In this document: piece after piece, positions 44,811 through 56,400 of the stretch
Layout of the letters: each line of letters opens with the position of its first letter
Numbering within the stretch: the stretch's first letter is position 1
Source of the DNA: Gryganskiella cystojenkinii
Taxonomy: Eukaryota > Mortierellomycota > Mortierellomycetes > Mortierellales > Mortierellaceae
Reading direction: 5' to 3'
Length of the DNA stretch: 64,000 nucleotides
Assembly (NCBI GenBank): GCA_015852425.1
Contig: JAAAIG010000002.1
Span: 128,233-192,232 of the forward strand
Notes under the pieces: model-generated
Databases searched by the model: none
Seen by the model: only the letters and a program-made list of their open reading frames with translations
What the model was told of the DNA's origin: nothing
Made by a program: the position numbers and the translations under genes

Positions 44811-46654
44811 ATGGCAGAGACTTCTGACGTTGACCTTGACTCGATCATCGAGAGACTGCTGGAAGGTAACCTATTATTACTCCTTTTGTTTGGGGCCAGT
44901 GTCCGACGAAAGACGGTGGTCATTTTGGATACCCTGGATACACTGGACACACACACACAACACACGACACTTTGCCACCTCCTTTTGTATTTTTGCCACT
45001 TTTTTTTTTCCTTTTTTTTTTCTCTTTTAATTGTTGAAATGGATACACTATTTCTTAGTAGTGTGAAGGCCCTTTTCAGCAATGAGATTTGGATGATTGT
45101 TTGCAAAATCACCTCCAGTATGATCCACGGCCAAAAAAAAAAAAAAATGTTCAGTGGGAATAGATACATCATTCAACCAACCTTGTGCTGTTGTTCTTGT
45201 TGTTGATGTCATTGATGTCGTTGATGATTTGAACCGTGCCTTTTTGCCCTTATTTAATTACAGCCTTGCCGTGCATTTTCAAATGACATTACACCAAACA
45301 ATACCCTCTGCTTTTTTGAATGAACCAACTCACATTGCTCCTATTTCTCTCTCTGTCTCTTGTAAATTCGATTAGTCCGTGGTTCCCGTCCAGGAAAGCA
45401 AGTCCAGTTGGGTGAGCACGAGATCAAGTTTCTGTGCACACAGGCACGCGAGATCTTCCTTGGTCAGCCCATCTTGCTCGAGTTGGAGGCACCAATAAAG
45501 ATTTGCGGTAAGTTGAAAGTTGAAATAATAGACAGCAACCAAACGACAGCGCAAAAAAAAGGAGGAGGAGGGGAGCGACGGAAGGGAGACAGAGATAGGC
45601 ATAAGAGCATCAGCAGCATCCTCTGCTGTTCTTTGCCTCTGTCTTTGAGCAACAAAAAGAGAGGCATTCCGTCCCATGATATGCAGAAGGATCTCTTTTT
45701 CTTTTTACACTTGCTGTTGCTCCTCATCCTCCCTAGTATTGTATCCGTCCTTTTTTCCATGCTGCCCTTCTTAGTCTTCCAAGTAGACGTCGCAGTAATG
45801 AAAGGGCTCATCATATTTTACTAATTTACTTTATCTCTCCAATGCAAAATATAGGTGACATTCACGGACAGTATTACGACCTTCTTCGCCTCTTCGAATA
45901 CGGCGGCTTCCCTCCCGAGGCCAACTATCTGTTCTTGGGCGATTATGTGGATCGTGGCAAACAATCGCTCGAGACCATCTGTCTGTTGCTCGCCTACAAG
46001 ATCAAGTACCCAGAAAACTTTTTCATCCTCCGTGGAAACCACGAGTGCGCGTCGATCAACCGGATTTACGGATTCTATGACGAGTGCAAGCGTCGGTACA
46101 ACATCAAGCTCTGGAAGACGTTTACGGATTGTTTCAACTGTCTCCCCGTCGCCGCTATCATTGATGAAAAGATTATCTGTATGCACGGAGGTCTCTCACC
46201 CGATCTTTTGAACATGGAACAGATTCGTCGTGTCATGCGCCCCACGGATGTACCGGATACTGGATTGTTGTGCGATCTCCTTTGGTCCGACCCAGACAAG
46301 GATATCACGGGCTGGAGTGAAAACGATCGTGGCGTGTCCTTCACATTTGGACCTGATGTCGTGAGTCGATTCTTGCAAAAGCACGACATGGATCTGGTCT
46401 GCCGTGCTCATCAGGTTGTTGAAGATGGTTACGAGTTCTTTGCCAAGCGTCAACTTGTCACCTTGTTCTCAGCCCCCAACTACTGTGGTGAGTTCGATAA
46501 CGCCGGCGCCATGATGAGTGTAGACGAAACCTTGATGTGTTCCTTCCAGATCTTGAAACCCGCCGAGAAGAAGCAAAAGTACACATATGGAGGTCTTGGA
46601 GGTGCATCCGCTCCACGCGGCAAGAAAAAGAAGGAGATGGCCAAGGTCTCGTAG
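44811..46654 (+). CDS. Protein phosphatase 1 catalytic subunit, copy B
   Basis: Second GLC7/PP1 catalytic subunit. Exons 44811-44865, 45376-45507 and 45855-46654 give 328 residues. Motifs are canonical: GDIHGQ across intron 2, [44 protein letters not shown]. It differs from copy A at about 18 positions before the tail, mostly in the first ten residues, and has a shorter C-terminus ([12 protein letters not shown]) without the TPPR motif. Intron 1 is at the same place as in copy A, but intron 2 interrupts KICG-DIHG, where copy A has none, and copy B lacks copy A's second intron. Both introns are long (510 and 347 bp). Confidence 0.95.
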
Positions 46655-46880
46655 ATATTTTAACGAAAAAAACGCTTCTTTTCTTTTTTAATATCGTTTT
46701 TGTCTACACCTTTTATTGCTTTCTTTTATCTCTCTCTTCGACAACTTACCCACTCATCCATCTCCTTCATACGACTCTTTTCAACTTATGTGTTTTACAA
46801 ACAAAGATTACATGAACCCAAATGTTTGCTTTGCATAAATATGTACATGTTGTTTTTATTCTACCATATTGCAGTTTGTT

Positions 46881-47909
46881 TCAAAGTAATTCCATGGTCT
46901 CGCGTGGAGGCGGTGTCCAGTTGTCGGACCATTCCTCCCAAGCTTTTCCAGCCAGAGCCGCCTCATTCTCTGTTGCATCAGATCTTGCTTTAAAAGCTTC
47001 CAAGACGACTTGGAAATCTCTGGCTTCCTTCTCACAGACCTGTTGATCCAGGACCTTGATGATCTTGGCGGGTGCACCAGCGACGACCGTGAACGAGGGT
47101 ACATTTTTTGTCAAGACGCTTCCTTCGAGGATAATACAGCCTCGACCGACCTCGACACCGGGACAGACCACGGTACCACCACCGATCCAACAATCTTCCC
47201 CGATAGTGATCGGCTGAGCGAAATCGAAGTGTCGATCGTGGTGACGTAATAGAGGATTCAAGGGGTGGGTCGCGCCGAGGAGTTGACAGCCTGGTCCGAG
47301 TCTTGTTCGGGCACCGATTTTGATTAGACAACAATCCAGTGCGACAAAGTTTGAGCCGATAACACAGTCGGATCCGAGAATAAGGTTGTTGCCATAGTCG
47401 ACTTGCAAGGGTGGTTCGATTCGAGGAAGAAGGTCTCCTTGATGATATTGTTGTGGATGTTCAGGGGAGGGTATATTCAGGAGCGCGTTTCGGTCTCGTC
47501 GATGGCTGTCCGTGGTTAACAAGTGAATAAGAGCATTCCTGTAGTGCTGCTTCTCTTGTTCCGTCAGTTTTCGCATGATTGTTTCCCCTTGAGGACCCGT
47601 CTCGGAGACATTCTCGTCCAGGTTATTATAGACGGACGTGATGTCGTTAGCACGTCCACGTTCCATGACAAGGAGAGGGTCCTTACTGTCATAAATTCGA
47701 CTCGCAAGCATGTTGTCTTTGGCAGTGGTGTCGAGTTCTGGTGGGAGAAGAGTTATCTCGTGGAGGTGCTCGAGGTATCTTGCATATTCTGGAACAGAGA
47801 GCTGAAGGACATCCACTGCGGTGTTTTTCATAACCGAAGAACCTCGGGTGTGAGTTCCTGCAGTGGAAAGTGCATCCTCTTGGATTTTGGTAGCTTCCGT
47901 TTCCGACAT
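46881..47909 (-). CDS. Hexapeptide-repeat O-acetyltransferase (maltose/galactoside acetyltransferase-like)
   Basis: Single-exon gene, 342 residues. Seen: an N-terminal extension of about 65 residues unlike the bacterial family, then the Mac domain (DNMLASRIYDSKDPLLVMER followed by YNNLDE), and a left-handed beta-helix with hexapeptide turns (LILGSDCVIGSNFVALD, IGARTRLGPGCQLLGATHPL, ITIGEDCWIGGGTVVCPGV, GRGCIILEGSVLTKNVP, VVAGAPAKIIKVL). The His in ATHPL is in the usual catalytic position. An acetyl-CoA-dependent O-acetylation of a sugar is inferred from the family, but the substrate is unknown. The lack of introns is notable in this intron-rich window and might reflect bacterial origin. The ATG at 47909 is unambiguous. 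Confidence 0.88.
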   Translation of the reverse strand: MSETEATKIQEDALSTAGTHTRGSSVMKNTAVDVLQLSVPEYARYLEHLHEITLLPPELDTTAKDNMLASRIYDSKDPLLVMERGRANDITSVYNNLDENVSETGPQGETIMRKLTEQEKQHYRNALIHLLTTDSHRRDRNALLNIPSPEHPQQYHQGDLLPRIEPPLQVDYGNNLILGSDCVIGSNFVALDCCLIKIGARTRLGPGCQLLGATHPLNPLLRHHDRHFDFAQPITIGEDCWIGGGTVVCPGVEVGRGCIILEGSVLTKNVPSFTVVAGAPAKIIKVLDQQVCEKEARDFQVVLEAFKARSDATENEAALAGKAWEEWSDNWTPPPRETMELL

Positions 47910-48224
47910 TTTGAAAAACTATCGTATTCCTGCGATCTTGAATGTAAAAAAAGAGCTGGAATGTTAATGAATGCGCAGAAGCGAAAAACATTTCTAATTC
48001 CATCTCCTAAAAATATTGTGTTTGCGCCTTTAGCTTTGCTTTAGGACACTTGTGTGATGTTTCTTTCAAGCGTACAATTTTGTTTTGGTCCCAAAATTGA
48101 TGGCAAGATCTACCTCCGCGCGTAACAACACCTTGGATATTACTCTGTAGGTGGGTTGCAAGAGGACCATCTCTGTCAAAGCTGTAATGATGACCTGACC
48201 AAGTTAAATATTGGACCTTGATTT
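47910..48224. other. Gap between the acetyltransferase and the pseudogene
   Basis: Promoter of the acetyltransferase plus about 200 bp of sequence in which I see nothing further. Confidence 0.5.
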
Positions 48225-49195
48225 CGCCTGCTGACGCTTCTGCATGCTTATTCGCTCAAACGCGGTCCGGACGCGATGCTCTACAACCGCAAGGTCGACC
48301 ATGTAGTGAAGGATCCCGTCGCATTGATGGCCTCGGCCTGTGTCTCGGATTCCTTGACACGATCATGCCGTTCATCCCACTCGAGGTTCTCGGCCAGGAC
48401 CAAATCGTGGTCTCCTGCAGTACTTCCAGGTCGACGGAACTCTGAAGTCGTTCAGCTGGGTTGTATCTCGAAGGGTCTTTGCTCGCTCCTCATCCTTTTT
48501 ATTGCAGGCAAAGTCTTTAGCGCACTCTAAGCGATCCAGGTCCCAAGCGCAATCGAACAAGTTTTTGTGGATGGTGTTCAAGACGGTATCGATTTTTTTA
48601 GATGAGGGCGTGCAAGGTCTCAAAGTTCTTGACCAGCTGAGCATGTCCTGGGAGCTTTTCGCTATATCATTCGGACAGAGAGGCAAGAAAAACTGGTGAT
48701 CATGGCACCGATTTCCACCACGAGCCAGGTTCAGCTGCGTGTGTGTGTGTGGTTGGGCGGGAGAGGGGTATGATCTTGTCCGTGGCCAGGGCCAAGATCG
48801 TTACCTTGACGAACCCGAGTCCGCAGATCAAAGTAACTTCACCCTCGGTCATGGCCGCCGACTTTGCCGTGTTTGGGATTTTCGAGGTCTGGCTGCAAGT
48901 TGCAAGATTCTGTCGGCACAGACGTGAACTGGTTATCGTTGTTGTTATTGTATCTGGGGTTTCTCATCATCACTCTTCTTCCAGAACTTTGAAAAGCTTT
49001 CAGAGCTTTGGATTTGATGGCGCTCCATGACTGGTATCAGTGCATGGGCCATCACGTCTAACCGTACTGGCAAGATCTTTTCGAAATAAAGGACAAGGTT
49101 ATGAGAGTTGACTGAGGACTTGAAACAGTAAGAGATCTGTATGTTCAAAGACGAGATGGTCTAGCCGACGAACGAAAAAGTCACCGAACAAAGAG
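48225..49195 (-). pseudogene. Broken relative of the adjacent hydrophobic-hairpin protein
   Basis: Minus-strand translation in several frames gives, in the correct order, short matches to the intact protein encoded at 49758-50921. Examples are YFEKILP (intact YFEIVLP), the hairpin start EVTLICGLGFVK (intact AVSLVGGLGFVK), NLEWDERHDRVKES (intact SLDWDSRKKCHQES) and RVRTAFERI (intact RIRSAFDRV). The matches shift frame repeatedly, and an in-frame stop lies at 49099-49101. No start codon or complete frame remains. It lies in inverted orientation, so the two copies point away from each other. If the family proves to be pore-forming, this is a dead copy. Confidence 0.78.
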
Positions 49196-49757
49196 ACAAT
49201 GATGAAGTTTCCCAGCGTTTTCTTTCCCTCTCGACATCGCCAGCCTTCTCCCTTTCAAATTTGTGATCCACACCTCCCGTCCTCCTTTTCCTTGTTGTTT
49301 GTGAAGTATCTTTGCGTATTCTGTGACGGGGGCTCCAGTACATTCACAGTGGTAGTCATATAGAAGAGGGTGCGATCGTTTGTTGGCAGTAACTGGGACT
49401 AAAACCGAAGCTCTGAACCCTCCTGAATTTTGTTGGCGTCCTATACTAGATGGACAGCTTTCTTTTTTTGGTTCCTGGATATGAACGCCATGGGTAAGAC
49501 ATTTGAAACGCGTAGATATAACTGCGAGATAGAGTGATGGATAAAAGCGAAGGCCTTTTTTAGTCGATGTCCACAAAAACAAGAGAAGCCTTTGCGGATT
49601 CATCCTGGCAAAGTCGCAAAATAAAAAGTCAAAAAACCCCCCGAAGACGTTTTTTGGTTCTTTTCCTTTTTCCCCTCGTACTGTCAGTTGTCAACTCTTT
49701 GCTCTCTTTCACTCACTCGTACGCTAATAAAACTAGCAACACCTCCTACTCTTTCCA
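49196..49757. other. Spacer between the inverted pseudogene and its intact relative
   Basis: About 560 bp, including the promoter of the intact gene (pyrimidine-rich from about 49650). The N-terminal part of the broken copy, if it was ever here, is not recognisable. Confidence 0.5.
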
Positions 49758-50921
49758 ATGTCCTTTGCTCCAGAAGAGGCCGAACCAGTAATGCTGTCAG
49801 ATCAACTGCAAGTTCCTGTTATCGCACCCGACCTTGAAGCCATAGAGGTCTCCTTGGGATGTCAGCTCCGTCAAGTCGAACTTTTCCTCAACAACCATCT
49901 CGAGCTAGCCTTTAAGCATCCAGATATTCTCCAATCCAAGTGTCTCAGTGGTCTCTTTGAAGCTCTGGCTCATTATTTTGAGATTGTTCTTCCAGCTATC
50001 AAGGACATGAGCGATGATCTACTCACGCTCATGACGCATGTTCAGGCCCACAAGTTTGCAGAGTTTGTCCGCTTTTGGCGAAAAGAGAGTACCCAGGCTC
50101 AAGTCAAGGCTTGTGCTGAAAGAGTCACGTCACTCGCCGAGACCAATGCCGACTCGCTTAAGACCCTGCGTGAACTTTCAGCAGATATGGATTTTCTTCG
50201 GCGGCGTTATAACGAACTATCGAATGACCATGATACCCGGACAGCAGTCGCCGCGATCGAAGGTGCCGTGTCCCTGGTAGGTGGGCTTGGATTTGTCAAG
50301 GGTTCAGCTTTAGTACTGGCCACGACGGCGACGCCAGCAGGGTGGGTCGTTGCTGTGGGTACGTTGATTTCGAGCTCGTTCCTTTATTTTATGACCCTGG
50401 CACGACGCAACAGTGATTTGGCAAGCGAGAACAAAAAGATCGCGAGGGACTTTGAGATGCTGGACCAGTTTAACAAAAAGATGGATGGTCCGATTGATGA
50501 GATTGGCAAGAAACTGTGGTCGAGCGTAGCTGCACTGGAGGACCTGGAGCGAGAGGGCAAATTGGTGGTCAATGACAGCCTTGACTGGGACAGTCGTAAG
50601 AAGTGTCACCAAGAGTCGTTGGAAAGAGTCCAAGCGATCTGTAAGGCTTGCAGGGTCATCTTTCAGCATAGGGCTGACATTGCTGTCTTGAAGCGTCGTA
50701 TCCGATCAGCCTTCGATCGGGTGCAAAAATTGGAACGCATGGCGGAGCAATCCCGAGAGCAGGATCATCAAACCTCATCATCATCATCCTCCATTTCCAC
50801 CAGTATCACCCGCACTACAGAGATGGTTCCATTGCAGCTATACCATCGCCGCAGCTCCTCTCCAACTCGAACTATTGTTGTGGGCGGAAAGCCCCGTACT
50901 GTTCATGTCAAGAGCGATTAG
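49758..50921 (+). CDS. Helical protein with central hydrophobic hairpin (alpha pore-forming-like fold suspected)
   Basis: Single-exon gene, 387 residues, with no recognised family motif. Predicted by eye: amphipathic helices over residues 25-160 (QVELFLNNHLELAF, HYFEIVLPAIKDM, LKTLRELSADMDFLRRRY), a hydrophobic hairpin at about 163-214 (AAIEGAVSLVGGLGFV, turn at ATPAGW, VVAVGTLISSSFLYFM), then more long helices (ENKKIARDFEMLDQF, IDEIGKKLW, LKRRIRSAFDRVQKLERM) and a Ser-rich tail. Long helices on both sides of one hairpin is the plan of ClyA/Hbl/Xax-type alpha pore-forming proteins and of apolipoprotein-L-like proteins; I cannot tell which, or whether it is either. There is no signal peptide. 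A broken inverted relative lies just upstream. Confidence 0.7.
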   Translation: MSFAPEEAEPVMLSDQLQVPVIAPDLEAIEVSLGCQLRQVELFLNNHLELAFKHPDILQSKCLSGLFEALAHYFEIVLPAIKDMSDDLLTLMTHVQAHKFAEFVRFWRKESTQAQVKACAERVTSLAETNADSLKTLRELSADMDFLRRRYNELSNDHDTRTAVAAIEGAVSLVGGLGFVKGSALVLATTATPAGWVVAVGTLISSSFLYFMTLARRNSDLASENKKIARDFEMLDQFNKKMDGPIDEIGKKLWSSVAALEDLEREGKLVVNDSLDWDSRKKCHQESLERVQAICKACRVIFQHRADIAVLKRRIRSAFDRVQKLERMAEQSREQDHQTSSSSSSISTSITRTTEMVPLQLYHRRSSSPTRTIVVGGKPRTVHVKSD

Positions 50922-51054
50922 ATGATCCACCAGGACATACTTTTAGCCTCGGAAGTCAAGAATAACAAAAAAGTAAAAAAGAGTATATGAAAAGCATACA
51001 GCGTGGTAAATTTTTATTTTTTTTCTGTACAATTTGTCGCAAGCCAGGCAAAAT

Positions 51055-52338
51055 CTACTTCTCGGTGAAAGTCGTCTTGCTGTCCTTGGTAACAATCTCG
51101 ACCAACTTGCCAGAGGTGACAGGGAGGGCCTTGGTAGCCCAGGCATAGATAGTTCTAAGAAAAAGAAAAGGAGGGAGAAATTAGAAAAAAAAAGTTGGTC
51201 AGCAATAAGAGTCGAACATTTTCTGCTTGGTTTCCTCATCGACGTCGAGGCGCAATCTCCTGTCTAATAATTCTACAAAAAAAACAAAAAACAAATTATC
51301 ATACTCGGCAACCTCGGAGCAGGGAGTCCAGGAGCTGAAGTCAGCGCCGGGCATACCAGAGCGGTTCATGGGAGTATCGAGAGTAACGCTAGAAAAGGGA
51401 AACACGAATGACAAATCAGTAATCGTGTTAATAAAGTGCTCATTGTTGACGTTGCAACACAAAAGTCCACAAAGCAGAAAAAAATAATCAGTAAAAGCAA
51501 ACTTACGGGAGGATGGCATTGACCTTGGCTGTGGCAGGAAGACCAGAGTCAGGACCGGCCAAGCTGGCGACCAATTGGTGAACAGCAGCCTTGGCCATAC
51601 CGTATCCGATCATGAAGGGGGTGCCCTTCTGAGCGGGGAAAGCGCCAGTCAAGGTCAACAAGCCGTCACTATGTGACAAGATATCATAAAAACATGTTTA
51701 GTACTGATATCAAGAACAGTCCGACTGTTTTTGAGAGAAGGCTGAGGCGATAGGAACATACGACTTCAACGTCTTGGAGGCCAAGTGGGCGGCGACCAAG
51801 GATGAGTGGACGGATTGCTTCCACATCAACTCGGAGTTGGCAAAGAGATCTAAAAATCAAGATAAACACGGAGAACGGGACGTGGGGTCAGAAACAAAAC
51901 ACCAAGAATCCCTATCTCTACTCTTCTTGGTTCCAAAACATGATATCACCAAGCGAATCTACTCGTGCATCATTACCGGGAGAAGCAGCGTTTCCACCAG
52001 CCCAACCTCCAGCAACGCAGACAATGGCATCAACGGGTCCAGTGACGGCTCCGGCGACGCGATCGCCCTGCTGCTGGAGAGTGTCCTCCTTTGCCAACAA
52101 GACGTTGGTAGTAGCCTCCTGATTGGCGTTAAAGTCGACAGAGATCACAGACTAGAAATGAAGAAAGGATGGGAATGAAAGTTAGAAAAAAACATACATG
52201 TTACAATGAGCGTGGGAATCCTCGAGCATGTAAACTCTATGAAATATTGATTTGTACCCAATGCTTGGCGATGAAAGCAGAGACGATGGCACGACCGAGA
52301 GCACCGGATCCACCGTAGACGACGATTGAAGAGGCCAT
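51055..52338 (-). CDS. Dihydropteridine reductase (QDPR-like SDR)
   Basis: NADH-dependent short-chain dehydrogenase that regenerates tetrahydrobiopterin from its quinonoid dihydro form. Exons on the minus strand: 52258-52338, 51977-52151, 51762-51849, 51507-51668, 51305-51388 and 51055-51154, giving 229 residues, close to animal QDPR. Seen: the dinucleotide motif [23 protein letters not shown], the active-site [24 protein letters not shown], and the C-terminus [19 protein letters not shown], which parallels the QDPR ending. A stretch at 51199-51272 is open but was left intronic, because direct joining of exon 5 to exon 6 gives the conserved continuous end. BH4-dependent phenylalanine hydroxylation is known in Mortierella, so the gene supports the taxonomic guess. 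Confidence 0.9.
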
Positions 52339-53447
52339 GTTGATAGTGTTGATAATGTGTTTGTGTGTGAGGGACAGATGGGGATGATTGAAAGAGAGCG
52401 AGCAAGTGGGCACTGAGGTCAGGTGTACTTTATTCAGTGGTGAAAACGGCCAAAACGACCCTGGGAAAAGAAAAAGAAAATTTCGTGGTTCTTGTGCTAA
52501 TGGCGTTTGGTGGCAAAAGGGAAAGGGGTCAAGATCTTCTGGTCATTACTCTTTCCAATCCAACTCTGACCTTCGCTGCTTCCTGAGCCTAGGAAGAGGG
52601 TGTCGTAGATGCTATGATATGAATGGACGTGTTGGTTGTAGGAGACAAACACTTGTGAATACAACTACTCTTCGCCCTCCAACGCCGCACACGACTTGAT
52701 TGAATGATTGACTCTCCTCTCTCGCTCCGCTCTTTCCTCAATTTTAAGAGAAATTGGTGGCGGCGATGAATCATCCCAACTCATTTTCGCTCCCCTCAAG
52801 AATACCAAAGTTCTCACCAACCCACCCAACAACAACAACAATAACAACAACAAAATCCGACGTCGGGCACCGAAACTCTTTTTTCTTTCGAAAGAGACCT
52901 CCGCGACTCGAAGTTGTTCCCCCGCATTTTTTCGATTGCCTTTTCGGGGTTGTGTTTTTTTCTGTTTGCTGAGAAAGAAAAAAACACAGAACGAACCAGA
53001 CACATTGCTCGAGGAGAAACAAACAACTCTCTTATCTGGGGTAATTGATTCGACCGTGGGGAGACAAGAGTGCGTGTGTGTGTGTGTGGATTGAGACGGC
53101 GAGAGGACGGATGATGGGGAAGAGGATCAAGGGACAGTTCGAGTAGACAAGAATGAAGAACCGGATCGGATTTAAGGTCAAAGAGAGAAAGTCACATCAA
53201 AGGAGGCAGACGACAACAAAACAACAAAGGCAAACACGGGCGAGCGATGACACTTTTTTTTAAGTTGACCTTGATCTTGTCTGTCTCTGGCTCTGTATCT
53301 GTGTCTGTCCCCACACACAAAAAAATATAAACAAATCAAAAAAACTTTTCCCCTTTCTTTTCTTTTCTTTTTTCCAGTTCATCTCATCACTCCATTCCCC
53401 TCCCCCCTCCCCCCCGCCATCACCCTCCCCAACCCACACAATTCAGC
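52339..53447. other. Divergent promoter region of QDPR and ADE6
   Basis: 1.1 kb with an AACAACAACAA stretch (52830-52853), a GTGTGTGT tract near 53074-53087 and C-rich sequence (53395-53432) just before ADE6. No gene is seen. Confidence 0.6.
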
Positions 53448-56400
53448 ATGTTGGTCCTTCCCGGAACACAGGCCCTGTCGTCCTTCAAGGCTCATGCTCT
53501 CTTGAACCAGGTTCAGACTGCCGTCCCCGACGTCGAGTCTGTCGCCACCCGTGCTGTCCACTTTGTACAGCCCAAGGCTGATCTGGACCAGGCCACGCTC
53601 CAGGAGTTCCTCACCTCGGACACGACCCCAGAGCGCACGATTCTCAAGACCATGTTTGCCTCTCCCTCGTCCAAGGATGCCCATGCTTCCGTGAGTTGAC
53701 CTTTTTTTAATTTTAGAAAGAACATGCTGATCAAAAAATGCACCTCTTTTTCCGTTGATCACTGATTAACTGATTGCTTGTATGTTTTGACTCTTTTTCA
53801 TAATGATAGTCTGATGAGGATCTGATCCAGTTGTTGTCCGCTCCTTCTTCGACTGCCTCAAAGAAAGGATTCAACTTTTTCATTGTCGTGCCTCGTGTCG
53901 GTACCATCTCCCCTTGGTCCTCCAAGGCCACGAATATCGCCCAGATGTGCAACCTCGACAGACATGTGCAAAGAGTCGAGAGAGGTCAGGCTTATTTGAT
54001 CAGGACAAAGGACGGAAAGCCTTTGACTGAGCAAGAGTTCAAGGCCATTGCTGCTTTGGTTCACGATCGTATGACTCAGGATGTTTTGAACCACATCCCC
54101 GATGATAAGGTCATCTTCAAGGTAAAAATACAACAGCTTCCATTGTTGATGATAGATCAAAGAAGCAAGTTTTGCAATCCACCGTGGGAATTATCATATT
54201 AAGGCATCTTTTCCCCTTATATTGGAATCAAAACAGCAAGGAACACCTGCCCCCTTGACGACCGTGCAATTGATGGGAAGCGATTCTGAACGCAACCCCA
54301 AAGAGGCACGCGAGAGATTGGTCCTGGCTAACAAGGAACTCGGACTTGCCCTCGCTGAAGATGAGATCGATTACCTGGTCGCTGCTTTCATTGGCAGTAG
54401 CAAACTCAGCTCGGACAGCTGTCTCGCCAGAAACCCAACAGACGTTGAGCTCTTCATGTTTGCTCAGGTCAACTCGGAGCATTGTCGTCACAAGATCTTT
54501 GGTGCTGACTGGACCATTGATGGAGAGAAAAAGCCGAACTCGCTCTTTGGCATGATCAAGAACACCCACCAACTTCACCCCCAGTACACCCTCTCTGCTT
54601 ACTCTGATAACGCCGCCGTCCTTCAGGGACCCAAGGGAACCCGTTTCGCTCCCTTGGCCAGCGACAACTATGCCTACAACCTCTTTGAGGAAGAGGTCCA
54701 CACCGTTGTCAAAGTCGAGACTCACAACCACCCTACTGCCGTCTCACCCTTCCCCGGTGCTGCCACAGGATCCGGAGGAGAGATTCGTGATGAAGGTGCT
54801 ACCGGTATCGGATCCAAGCCCAAAGCCGGTTTGACAGGTTTCACTGTCTCCAACTTGTTGATCCCCGGACATGTTCAGCCCTGGGAGATGGATTGCGGTA
54901 AACCCTCGCACGTTGCCTCGGCCCTCGATATCATGATCCAGGGTCCCCTCGGAGGAGCTGCCTTCAACAACGAATTCGGTCGTCCCGCCATTACCGGTTA
55001 CTTCCGTACTTTCCTCGAGTCTGTTCCTACCGTCGACGGTAAAGACGAGATCCGTGGATTCCACAAGCCTATTATGCTGGCTGGAGGTTTGGGAACTATT
55101 CGTCCCCAGCACGTCCACAAGAACAAGATCCAGCCCGGTGCTCACTTGGTTGTTCTCGGTGGCCCCTGCATGTTGATCGGATTGGGAGGTGGTGCTGCCA
55201 GTTCCATGACCTCGGGAGAATCTTCAGCCGCCTTGGATTTCGCCTCTGTTCAGCGCGAGAACCCCGAGATGCAGCGTCGTTGCCAGCAGGTCATTGATTC
55301 CTGCACGGCTCTTGGCGATAAGAACCCTGTCCAGTCCATCCACGATGTCGGAGCTGGAGGACTCTGCAATGCTCTTCCCGAGATTGTTCACGACTGCAAC
55401 CTCGGCGCAGTGATCGAGCTTCGCAACATCAACAACGATGATCCCAGTATGTCGCCCATGGAGATCTGGTGTAACGAATCTCAAGAGCGTTACGTTCTTG
55501 CTATCGGGCCTGAGAACATTGAAACTTTCAAGGCTATCTGCGAGCGTGAACGTTGCCCCTACGCTCTTGCCGGTATTGCCACTGCTGAGGAAAAGTTGGT
55601 CTTGAACGACAGTCTCCTCGGTACTACCCCTATTGACTTGCCCATGTCGACCCTTTTCGGAAAGCCTCCCAAGATGTCCCGTACCACGACTTCCATCATC
55701 CCCACTCGCCATGCCTTTGACAGCAGCTTGAAATCCTACCTTCCCTCTTTGTCACAGGCCGCTGAGCTCGTCACTGATGCCGCTCACCGTGTCTTGAGAC
55801 TCCCTGCTGTGGCTTCCAAGTCCTTCTTGATCACGATCGGTGATCGCACTGTTACCGGATTGGTTGCTCGTGACCAGTTCGTTGGACCCTGGCAGGTTCC
55901 CGTGGCCGATGTTGCGGTCACTGCTACCTCTCTTGGTGTCTCTGTCGGTGAGGCCATGGCCATGGGCGAGCGTCCTCCAATTGCCTTGATCTCAGCTGCT
56001 GCTTCAGCTCGCATGGCTGTCGGTGAGTGCATCACCAATATGGCTGCTGCCAACATCCCCTCGTTGAGTCAGATTCGCATGTCTGCCAACTGGATGGCTG
56101 CTCCTGATCACCAGGGTGAGGGTGCCCGTCTCTATGAGGCTGTTCAGGCTATCGGTTTGGATCTCTGCCCCGCTCTTGGAATCAGTATCCCCGTCGGCAA
56201 GGATTCCATGTCGATGAAGATGAAGTGGAAGCAGGATGGTGAACAGATCGAGGTCACCGCTCCCTTGGCCTTGAACATTACTGGATTCGGTCCCGTTGCC
56301 GACATTCACAAGACATTCACTCCCGAGTTGATCTCTGATGTCGAGAACACTGTCTTAGTCTTGATTGACCTTGCTGATGGAAAAGAACGTCTCGGAGGAT

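Noticed and set aside
51199..51272. Possible extra exon of dihydropteridine reductase
   Set aside because: The frame is open, but including it needs a non-consensus donor, and it disrupts the conserved C-terminal region that direct splicing of exon 5 to exon 6 restores.
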